In this document: piece after piece, positions 1 to 5,253 of the stretch
Numbering within the stretch: the first letter of the stretch is position 1
How the letters are laid out: every line of letters begins with the position of its first letter
Assembly (NCBI GenBank): GCA_014379045.1
Contig: JACMMK010000183.1
Span: forward strand, 1-5,876
Origin: Burkholderiales bacterium
GTDB lineage: Bacteria; Pseudomonadota; Gammaproteobacteria; Burkholderiales; CAIKXV01
Length of the DNA stretch: 5,876 nt
Reading direction: 5' to 3'
Notes under the pieces: generated by a model
What the model was told of the DNA's origin: nothing
The model's database searches: none
Seen by the model: only the letters and a program-made list of their open reading frames with translations
Translations under genes and position numbers: made by a program

Positions 1-141
1 ATCGCCGAGGTCACCGGCGAACACGTGCGCGTGTTGTTCGAACGGATGCTCGCCGCAGGGCCCGCTGTCGCCCTCACCGGCAATGTGAGGTCGGGCATGC
101 GCGAGCGGGCGGCATCCATCCTTGGGGCGCGCAACGCCTGA
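1..141 (+). CDS. C-terminal end of a gene, possibly M16 family (insulinase-like) peptidase
   Basis: Only the last 46 codons are inside the window; frame 1 is open from base 1 to a TGA at 139-141. The visible residues include VRVLFERMLAAGPAVALTGN (9-28), followed by a charged helix-like stretch (RERAASILG). This pattern, an amphipathic helix, then a hydrophobic strand ending in Gly, then a short basic tail, resembles the extreme C-terminus of M16 zinc metallopeptidase-like proteins, where a 'xxVAxxGxV' strand closes the last alpha/beta domain. That match is from memory of the family; no catalytic residue is visible because the HxxEH motif lies in the missing N-terminal part. The gene ends 127 bases before the Bug-family gene on the same strand. 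That gap holds a separate promoter candidate, so the two are probably not strictly co-transcribed. The coding status is fairly sure; the family is tentative. Confidence 0.5.
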   Translation: MAEVTGEHVRVLFERMLAAGPAVALTGNVRSGMRERAASILGARNA

Positions 142-205
142 CGCGGAGGGGAAGCGACACCGCCGCTCGCCGGGACGACGCCTCGGCACGCGACTTGCTC
201 GCGCG

Positions 206-234
206 TTGCGGTGACCTGCCGGCGTCTACATAAT
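206..234 (+). promoter_or_regulatory. Candidate sigma70-type promoter for the Bug-family gene
   Basis: TTGCGG (206-211) and CATAAT (229-234) are separated by exactly 17 bases. The -10 box matches TATAAT at 5 of 6 positions and the -35 box matches TTGACA at its first three. The A/T-rich -10 stands out in a very GC-rich gap. Transcription would begin near 241, giving a leader of roughly 28 bases before the ATG at 269. This is assigned by eye only. Confidence 0.5.
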
Positions 235-253
235 CCCGGCGTCCCCGAGACCC

Positions 254-260
254 GGTGAGG
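254..260 (+). promoter_or_regulatory. Ribosome binding site that decides the start of the Bug-family gene
   Basis: GGTGAGG at 254-260 lies 8 bases before the ATG at 269. The reading frame also has a GTG at 260, but that codon overlaps this Shine-Dalgarno-like run and would leave itself without an upstream site. The ATG at 269 is therefore the better start. Confidence 0.55.
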
Positions 261-268
261 TGCCACTC

Positions 269-1249
269 ATGCATGTGGAACGTCTGCTGCTCGCCTCGAT
301 GCTGTCGGCCCCCGGGTTCGCCGCGACCCAGACCCTGCCACCGCCCAGCGACTATCCGACCCGGGTCGTGCGAATGATCGTCCCGCGCGCGCCCGGGGGT
401 CTGGTCGACGTCGTTGCGCGCGTCTATGCGCAGAGCCTGTCGGAGCGTTTGGGACAACCGGTGGTGATCGACAACCGTCCGGGCGGCGGCGGCACGATCG
501 CCGGCGAGGCGGCGGCGCGGGCGACGCCCGACGGACATACACTGTTCATCGCGACGCAGGACAGCCAGGTGCTGACGCCGATCCTGCGCAAGCAGCCGCC
601 TTATGATGCGCTACGGGACTTCACGCCGATCTCGTTGCTGTTCACGACGCCGCTCTACCTGTTCGTGCATCCGTCGGTGCCCGCGCAGTCGGTACAGGAA
701 CTGGTCGCGATCGCGCGCGCGCGTCCCGGCAAGCTCACCTATGCGTCGCTCGGGGTAGGCTCGACGCAGCACCTCGCGGCAGAGTTGTTCAAGAGCCGGA
801 TGAAGCTCGACATCCTGCACGTGCCCTACAAGTCGACCGCTCAGGCACTGGTCGAACAGCAGACGGGGCAGGTCGATATCAACTTTACCGCCGGCACCAG
901 CCACTTCCCGTTCGTCAACAGCGGCAAGCTGCGCGTGCTGGGCTCGACCGGGTTGAAGCGGAGCGCGCTGCATCCGCAATTGCCGACGATGATCGAGGCA
1001 GGTGTGCCGGGATTCGACATGGAGCCTTGGTATGGACTCGCCGGTCCGGCGCGCTTGTCGGCGCGTATCGTCGAGCACCTGAACCGGGTCACTGGAGAGA
1101 TTCTCCGTTCCGGGCCGATTCGCGAACGCTTTGCGGCGGACGGACTCGAGCCGAGGCCGAGCACGCCGAAGGAATTCGAGGCGCGTATCAGGGCAGATCT
1201 GCCGCTGTGGACCCAGACAATGCGGGACGCCGGGTTTAAAGCGGAATAA
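269..1249 (+). CDS. Bug-family (TctC) tripartite tricarboxylate transporter substrate-binding protein
   Basis: Periplasmic solute-binding protein of the Bug/TctC family, 326 aa, the usual size. Members capture small carboxylated or amide metabolites and hand them to a TctA/TctB membrane complex. Residues 1-18 look like a Sec signal (LLLASMLSA core, cleavage probably after Ala18). Family landmarks follow in order: YPTRVVRMIVPRAPGGLVDVV (about 29-49) with the PGG loop and Asp47; LGQPVVIDNRPGGGGTIAGE (61-80); ATPDGHTLFIA (85-95); YASLGVGSTQHLAAELF (158-174); HVPYKST (184-190); and the C-terminal LPTMIEAGVPGFD...WYGLAGP segment (238-260). The loop reads RAPGG where many members have a PFPPGG-like version, a modest change near the ligand mouth. 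No tctA or tctB gene is in the window, so it appears to be an orphan Bug protein of the kind common in Burkholderiales. The ligand cannot be predicted. The family assignment is firm. Confidence 0.95.
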   Translation: MHVERLLLASMLSAPGFAATQTLPPPSDYPTRVVRMIVPRAPGGLVDVVARVYAQSLSERLGQPVVIDNRPGGGGTIAGEAAARATPDGHTLFIATQDSQVLTPILRKQPPYDALRDFTPISLLFTTPLYLFVHPSVPAQSVQELVAIARARPGKLTYASLGVGSTQHLAAELFKSRMKLDILHVPYKSTAQALVEQQTGQVDINFTAGTSHFPFVNSGKLRVLGSTGLKRSALHPQLPTMIEAGVPGFDMEPWYGLAGPARLSARIVEHLNRVTGEILRSGPIRERFAADGLEPRPSTPKEFEARIRADLPLWTQTMRDAGFKAE

Positions 1250-1407
1250 GGAATGGCACTTGCGTGCAGCGGCGTCGTCAAGGAATTCAGCACAAGAACC
1301 TGCGTGCGACTAGCCCGAAAGGATCATTTTCCGCAGTCGGGACACGATGCCCGCGTCATAACCCCGTGCTAATGTGTGGATACTTTCCCCATATTCAGGA
1401 TCTCTCC

Positions 1408-2172
1408 ATGAACGTGTCATGCAAACTTTTCGATCTCGGGCGTACCGCCGTTTCTGCAGCGGTTTTCGCCGGGGCGGTCTCTTTGTCGATGGCGCCGCTT
1501 CAGGCACAGGCGCAGGGGCGTGTCCTCGCGCCTACATTTTCTGTGTTGGCGGGTGGACAGCTTGCTCCCCTGGTGTTCGAGGTGGCGCCCCAGCTGGATG
1601 GCACGTACCGATGGCTCGGCGAGCTCAATACGCAGACCTACACGATGCGGGTGAGTGGCTCCAGCCAGCCGGATCCGTTCATTCTGTGGAGTGTCGCGGT
1701 GACGAACACCTCCGCGGGGCCGCTAGGGTTCGGCTTCATGTTCAGCCAGCCTGTCATCGATGGTCCGTACAACCGCGTCACGAACGGCTTCTCGGGGTCG
1801 GTTACCGACTTGGCCGGCGACGGCGCAAGTGTGACGAACGTCCTCAATTCCGTGTCGCTCGTTCCCGGCGGTCTTGTGCCTGGAAGTGTGATGGGAGGCA
1901 ACTGTGCGTACCCCGGGCCCAACACACCGACGTTCTCCGGGCCTTGCCCGGCGGGTGGCGGCCAGTTCGGCCCGGCGATCAATGCCGTTGCCAATCTCAA
2001 CTACACGTCGTTTTCGACCGACCTCACGTTCACGTTGAGCTCGTTCGACTCGGCTTCGTTCAATGGCGCGGTCGTTCTCGACGCGACTGTCATTCCACTG
2101 CCTGCCTCACTTCCGCTGTTTGCATTCGGCCTGGTGGCTGGGTTTGCCGCCTGGCGCAAGCGTCTGAGCTGA
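1408..2172 (+). CDS. Secreted protein with PEP-CTERM-type sorting tail (IPLPAS variant)
   Basis: A 254-aa exported protein. The N-terminus is a Sec signal: basic n-region, hydrophobic TAVSAAVFAGAVSLSMA (13-29), and a good AQA cleavage site at 33-35. The C-terminus is a classic tripartite sorting signal: IPLPAS (229-234), a hydrophobic segment (about 235-249) and a basic end, RKR (250-252). Such tails are recognised by exosortase-type transpeptidases, which process proteins destined for the envelope or matrix. The motif is closer to the VPLPA variant than to VPEP. The mature part (36-228) is low in charge and rich in Gly, Ser, Thr, Asn and Pro with beta-like segments. Two cysteines (166 and 180) flank a Gly/Pro-rich loop and may form a disulfide. 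I recognise no enzymatic domain. The ATG at 1408 is preferred over upstream in-frame ATG codons because AGGA (1397-1400) sits 7 bases before it and the signal peptide starts there. No exosortase gene is in the window. Confidence 0.88.
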   Translation: MNVSCKLFDLGRTAVSAAVFAGAVSLSMAPLQAQAQGRVLAPTFSVLAGGQLAPLVFEVAPQLDGTYRWLGELNTQTYTMRVSGSSQPDPFILWSVAVTNTSAGPLGFGFMFSQPVIDGPYNRVTNGFSGSVTDLAGDGASVTNVLNSVSLVPGGLVPGSVMGGNCAYPGPNTPTFSGPCPAGGGQFGPAINAVANLNYTSFSTDLTFTLSSFDSASFNGAVVLDATVIPLPASLPLFAFGLVAGFAAWRKRLS

Positions 2173-2187
2173 TCGAAGGTCGGGCCG

Positions 2188-2214
2188 CCTGACCAGTGTG
2201 CACGCCTGGTCAGG
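2188..2214 (+). terminator. Hairpin after the PEP-CTERM gene, possible terminator
   Basis: CCTGACCAG (2188-2196) and CTGGTCAGG (2206-2214) are perfect reverse complements around a 9-base loop, starting 16 bases after the stop codon. The position is right for a 3' stem-loop. However, only a short GGTTG follows, with no U-tract, so it may instead stabilise the mRNA 3' end or act together with Rho. As a perfect palindrome it would also fold in RNA read from the convergent GST operon. Confidence 0.45.
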
Positions 2215-2224
2215 GGTTGATGCA

Positions 2225-2276
2225 TGTTTCTGGTCGATCTGGCAGCCGGGTTTGCCGCGTGGGCAAGCGACGTTAG
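2225..2276 (+). pseudogene. Frameshifted relic of a second PEP-CTERM tail
   Basis: Bases 2225-2269 align with 2117-2162, which encode the membrane segment of the PEP-CTERM protein. I counted 35 identical columns of 46, with one single-base gap. The relic reads FLVDLAAGFAAW, then lacks one base after the Trp codon (2260-2262). If frame is restored there it continues Lys-Arg-Arg-stop (2265-2276), exactly the basic end a sorting tail should have. Two of the differences inside the matched codons (GCT/GCC and GCC/GCG) are silent, as expected for decayed coding sequence. Nothing similar is seen for the IPLPAS motif or the body of the protein, and an in-frame TGA lies at 2218-2220, just upstream. 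It could be what remains of an adjacent paralog after deletion, or a partial duplication. It is not expected to be translated into a working product. Confidence 0.6.
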
Positions 2277-2284
2277 GCATTCCA

Positions 2285-2304
2285 GCACGCTTGGGCGGGC
2301 GTGC
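2285..2304 (-). terminator. Weak hairpin downstream of the GST gene
   Basis: GCACGC (2285-2290) and GCGTGC (2299-2304) form a 6-bp GC-rich stem with an 8-base loop. It lies about 20 bases beyond the stop of the minus-strand GST gene, the last gene of its operon. There is no T-run on either strand, so the terminator role is only suggested by position. A stem this short can occur by chance in GC-rich DNA. Confidence 0.25.
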
Positions 2305-2322
2305 GCGGGTTCATCCCTGCAT

Positions 2323-2949
2323 TCAGGCCAGCCCGACCATCACGGTTTCCCGATACGCTGCGCGCTGCTGCAGTTCGACGTACCAACGCTCGAGCGCGGG
2401 CAATGGATCACGCTGCAGGGCGTCGAACGTATACCAACGATACGCGTAGATCCCCACCGGAATGTCGGCGACGCTGAACACCTCGCCGGCGACGTAGCGC
2501 GAGTCGTGAAGGTGGCGGTCGAGCATGGCCAGATGCCGCTGCGTGTCGCCACGCGACTTCTCGATCAGTTCGAGGTTGCGTTTCTCGACCGACTCGCGCA
2601 CCAGGCCGTGGAACAGCGGGGTGAACGCTTCGTTCAGGCTGTGCAACTGCCAGTCCATCCACTGCTCGCAGAGCGCCACCGCTTTCAGCTCTTCCGGATA
2701 CAGACCCGACGAAGCGTAGCGCCTGGCGAGGTAGCGGACGATCGCATTCGACTCCCACAACGTGAAGCCGTCGTCCTCGACGATCGTCGGCACCAGCGCA
2801 TTCGGATTCATCGCGAGGTAGACCGGTTCGCGATTGCCGCCGAACTCGCGTCCCATGTCGACCCGTTCGAACGGCACCCCGATCTCGGCGCAGCACCACA
2901 ACACCTTCTGCACGTTCGATGAATTGCGGCGTCCGTAGACTTTCAGCAT
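2323..2949 (-). CDS. Glutathione S-transferase family protein
   Basis: Cytosolic-type glutathione S-transferase, 208 aa, a normal full length. Such enzymes attach glutathione to electrophiles or use it for isomerisation, dehalogenation or peroxide reduction. The thioredoxin-like half (about 1-80) begins MLKVYGRRNSSNVQKV, placing Ser10/Ser11-Asn12 where the glutathione-activating Ser sits in many bacterial classes. NPNALVPT (48-55) holds the conserved cis-Pro54, and Glu66-Ser67 is the usual glutathione gamma-glutamyl binding pair, followed by AIVRYLARRY. The helical half (about 90-205) contains FSVADIP (158-164) with the Ser-x-x-Asp N-capping box around Asp162. The start is well supported: GGAGG (2959-2955 on the minus strand) lies 5 bases before the ATG. 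It follows LLM gene B by 21 bases and is the last gene of the probable minus-strand operon, which suggests it handles a reactive product or substrate of those oxidoreductases (inference). The family is sure; the substrate is unknown. Confidence 0.94.
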   Translation of the reverse strand: MLKVYGRRNSSNVQKVLWCCAEIGVPFERVDMGREFGGNREPVYLAMNPNALVPTIVEDDGFTLWESNAIVRYLARRYASSGLYPEELKAVALCEQWMDWQLHSLNEAFTPLFHGLVRESVEKRNLELIEKSRGDTQRHLAMLDRHLHDSRYVAGEVFSVADIPVGIYAYRWYTFDALQRDPLPALERWYVELQQRAAYRETVMVGLA

Positions 2950-2970
2950 CGGCCCCTCCCCTGCCCTGCG

Positions 2971-3957
2971 TCAATGATTGATCGCGGCGATCAGGTCGAA
3001 CGCCGCCCGCCGTTCTGCAGCCGACGAGCCGACGTTGATCAGCAGTTCATCGACGCCTGCGTCGAAGAATCTTCGCACCGCGCTCACGCACGTCGTGTGA
3101 TTGCCGGTGACGGCGAACACCTCGATCGCGGCATCGGGAACCAGCCGCGTCGCCGCATCCAGATCATGCCTTGCGATGCAGTCGATGATCGTGGCCTGGT
3201 CGATCGGCAACCCCGACGAGCGGATGTTCTCGGCCATCAGGCGATTGCGGAACAGGTACGCGAGCTTGCGCCGGACGCCTTCGATCGACGCGGTGTCGTC
3301 GGTGCCGAAGTAGACGAACGCCGCTCGCGGTCGATCGCTCGCATCGGTGCTCGCCTCGGCCGCGCCACCGTCGAAGGCCTCGATGCATGCCGCGGCAAAC
3401 GCGGGAGAAAAGCCGGCCGACAGCTGCAATGCCGCCGAGGTGGCGCCGGCGCGGCGGGCCATCCGCGGTTCGAGCGCAGTGATGTAGAGCGGGATCGCCA
3501 CGCTAGCAGGGATCGACAGGCGGGCGCCATCGAGCCGGTAGGTACGGCCCGTTACCTGCACCGGCTTGCGCTCGAACAATCGCTCGAGCGCGTCGACGAA
3601 ATCGCACACCGCGTCTTCCGGGCGCTCTGCCACGATGCCGGATTGCGCGAGGTCGAGCGGATTCCCGATGCCGATCGATGCGGCCACGCGGCCTGGCGCC
3701 AGTTCCGCCAGCGTCGACAGCACCATCGCCGTGGTCGTCGGATGCACGATGAACGGCGACAGATTGGACGGCACGACGCGAATACGTGCGGTGCCGGCCG
3801 CGATGATCGTCGCCAGCGTCGCCGCATCGCGCCCGCCGAGGTGCTGTGTCATCCAGAGGCTCGAAGCCCCTGCCGCTTCCGCCTCGGTGGCGATCGAGCG
3901 TGCGTCGGCCAACGATTCGAAACCTTCGAAGCGGATGCCCAGACGCTTCGGGCGCAT
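2971..3957 (-). CDS. LLM-class (luciferase-like, FMN/F420) oxidoreductase, paralog B
   Basis: A 328-aa member of the luciferase-like monooxygenase/F420-dependent oxidoreductase (LLM) superfamily, a TIM-barrel family using reduced flavin or F420. The N-terminus RLGIRFEGFESLADARSIAT (5-24) and AEAAGASSLWMTQHLGGRDA (26-45) match the first strand and the EEAGxDSLWxxQH block. VVPSNLSPFIVHP (61-73) and STLAELAPGRVAASIGIGNP (81-100) are also typical. It is clearly homologous to the upstream gene: residues 229-265 share 22 of 37 positions with it. Oddly, the segment that reads GEIGDGVLL in the partner is GATSAALQL here (171-179), losing the Gly-Asp-Gly normally conserved near the cofactor phosphate. 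Cofactor binding or specificity may be altered. I chose the ATG at 3957, 2 bases after the upstream TGA, because it aligns with the partner's N-terminus. A start at 4020 would add 21 unlike residues inside the upstream gene. Close spacing suggests translational coupling. Confidence 0.88.
   Translation of the reverse strand: MRPKRLGIRFEGFESLADARSIATEAEAAGASSLWMTQHLGGRDAATLATIIAAGTARIRVVPSNLSPFIVHPTTTAMVLSTLAELAPGRVAASIGIGNPLDLAQSGIVAERPEDAVCDFVDALERLFERKPVQVTGRTYRLDGARLSIPASVAIPLYITALEPRMARRAGATSAALQLSAGFSPAFAAACIEAFDGGAAEASTDASDRPRAAFVYFGTDDTASIEGVRRKLAYLFRNRLMAENIRSSGLPIDQATIIDCIARHDLDAATRLVPDAAIEVFAVTGNHTTCVSAVRRFFDAGVDELLINVGSSAAERRAAFDLIAAINH
3246..3271 (-). repeat. Direct repeat copy 1, shared coding block of the two LLM paralogs
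   Basis: These 26 bases recur at 4286-4311 with a single difference (T at 3257, A at 4297). They encode the RKLA[Y/F]LFR block in both LLM genes. It is the longest near-identical stretch I noticed between them and reflects gene duplication or recent local conversion rather than a mobile repeat. Confidence 0.7.
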
Positions 3958-3959
3958 GT

Positions 3960-4994
3960 TCAGTGCGTCCCCGGCAACGCACCCGGCGCCGTCCGGGAAC
4001 CGGCCGCAGCGCCACCGCACACTTCGCGGATCACTGCGAGCGCGAGACGACGCTGCTCGGAACTGCCGGTGACTTCGATGATCGGCTCATCGAGTCCGGC
4101 GGCGAGATACGCGGCAAGCTGGTCCCGGCACTGCGACGGCGTACCGGCGACGGCGAATGCCGTCGCTGCCGCTTCGGGCAGGTGCGCGAGCGCCCCTTCC
4201 GGGTCGTGACGGGCATAGCAGTCCATGATTGCTGCGTGGTCGATGTCGAGGCCAGCGGTCGCGATGTTCGCCGCGTGCCCCTTGCTGCGGAACAGGAACG
4301 CGAGCTTGCGCAGCATTTCCTGGCGCGCCACCGCCCCGTCCTCGGCGATCGAGAACAGGATGAAGCCGGCCTTGCGCACCGACGTCGGATCACGCCCAGC
4401 CGCGGCGATCCCTGCATCGACCGGCTCGAGCATCCGGCGACACGATTCCAGCGTCAGCGCACCCGACAGCAGCACCCCGTCGCCGATCTCGCCGGCGAGC
4501 CGAAGTACCTGCGGCCCGGTCGAGGCGACATAGAGCGGACAACCGCTGCCGTGATCGAACATCATCTTCGCGCCGTGCAGGCGATGCACTTCGCCTTCAG
4601 CCTGCACCGGCGCGCCCGCCCACAGCGCACGCAGGTTCTGGACATCTTCGCGCATCACGCGCACCGGCTTGACCGCTTCCACACCCGACTCGGCGAGATT
4701 GAGCAGATTGCCCACCGACACCGCGAGCGAGGTACGCGGGCCCGCGTACTCGGCGAGCGTCGACATCGACATCGCAACGGGCAAGGGTGGCCACAGGTAC
4801 GGCGAGATCGCTGTCGGGACCAGCCGGATCGAGCGGGTCACACTGACCGCGGCCGTCGCCCACACGATTGCCTCGCGAAACCCCATGTGCTGGGCGAACC
4901 AGAGGCTGTCCGCCCCCGCCTCTTCGGCTGCGCGCGCCACCTCGAGCATTTCGCGCGTCGGAGAAAACCCGTCGAAGTAGACACCCAGCGACAT
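3960..4994 (-). CDS. LLM-class (luciferase-like, FMN/F420) oxidoreductase, paralog A
   Basis: First gene of the minus-strand operon, 344 aa, LLM superfamily. Such enzymes move hydride between a reduced flavin or F420 and a small substrate, or carry out flavin-dependent oxygenation. MSLGVYFDGF (1-10) is strand 1; EEAGADSLWFAQHMGFREA (24-42) and IRLVPTAISPY (56-66) are family blocks; MSTLAEYAGPRTSLAVSVGN (77-96) follows. STGPQVLRLAGEIGDGVLLS (158-177) contains the canonical Gly-Asp-Gly cofactor segment. GTPSQCRDQLAAYLAAGLDE (284-303) is the usual C-terminal 'G(T/S)P..c...l..y..aG.de' block. Annotated relatives are often called methylenetetrahydromethanopterin reductase-like, but nothing here fixes F420 over FMN. 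An upstream in-frame GTG at 5039 would add 15 residues; I prefer the ATG at 4994 because GGGAA lies 6 bases before it and the fold starts there. About 16 Ala/Gly/Pro-rich residues (329-344) extend beyond the end of paralog B. Confidence 0.9.
   Translation of the reverse strand: MSLGVYFDGFSPTREMLEVARAAEEAGADSLWFAQHMGFREAIVWATAAVSVTRSIRLVPTAISPYLWPPLPVAMSMSTLAEYAGPRTSLAVSVGNLLNLAESGVEAVKPVRVMREDVQNLRALWAGAPVQAEGEVHRLHGAKMMFDHGSGCPLYVASTGPQVLRLAGEIGDGVLLSGALTLESCRRMLEPVDAGIAAAGRDPTSVRKAGFILFSIAEDGAVARQEMLRKLAFLFRSKGHAANIATAGLDIDHAAIMDCYARHDPEGALAHLPEAAATAFAVAGTPSQCRDQLAAYLAAGLDEPIIEVTGSSEQRRLALAVIREVCGGAAAGSRTAPGALPGTH
4286..4311 (-). repeat. Direct repeat copy 2, shared coding block of the two LLM paralogs
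   Basis: Partner of the copy at 3246-3271, 1040 bases away, differing at one base. It encodes RKLAFLFR in paralog A, where paralog B has RKLAYLFR. Confidence 0.7.
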
Positions 4995-5071
4995 CTGCGA
5001 TTCCCGTCGATCGGGGAGCGCGCCGAACACCGACACCACAAAACGCAGTCGTCCGCACGCGAAGAAGCGAC

Positions 5072-5100
5072 AAAGTAGTGGTGCCGCAGACCATCGTCAA
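5072..5100 (-). promoter_or_regulatory. Candidate sigma70-type promoter for the LLM-LLM-GST operon
   Basis: On the minus strand TTGACG (5100-5095) matches the -35 consensus at 5 of 6 bases. Exactly 17 bases later, TACTTT (5077-5072) keeps the three most conserved -10 bases (first T, A, last T). Initiation near 5065 would leave about 70 bases of leader before the ATG at 4994. It lies in the 259-base divergent gap between this operon and the OCD-family gene; I saw no comparably good promoter for the plus-strand gene. Read by eye, so moderate confidence only. Confidence 0.42.
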
Positions 5101-5253
5101 GGCCCCCTCCTCCACAACCGGACGCGGCACGGCGCATCGGCGACACGCCGGCAACCCGCGCGTTGCGTTCGGCCTGCGCAGACGCACGTCGCGGCTACGT
5201 CGCATGTCATCATCGCGCAGACCGCAACGACCCTCTCTACCGAGCCCACCGCG

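Noticed and set aside
1254..1268. TGGCAC...TGC, resembling a sigma54 promoter before the PEP-CTERM gene
   Set aside because: GG and GC are 9 bases apart, one short of the strict 10 required, and the site is 140 bases from the start codon.
1320..1335. GG-N10-GC with correct sigma54 spacing before the PEP-CTERM gene
   Set aside because: The spacing is right, but I count only about half of the defined consensus positions matching, with the TTGC part reduced to CCGC. This is too weak to list as a feature without an enhancer-binding site or comparative data.
2974..4209. A 411-codon open frame on the plus strand, antisense to the LLM genes and longer than gene B
   Set aside because: Its translation is dominated by Arg, Asp and Gly runs with no family signature, while the opposite strand encodes a well-conserved LLM protein. 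In GC-rich DNA such antisense frames stay open by codon bias.
3846..5078. A 410-codon open frame on the plus strand across LLM A
   Set aside because: Arg/His-rich, low-complexity translation with no recognisable domain; it is the antisense shadow of LLM A.
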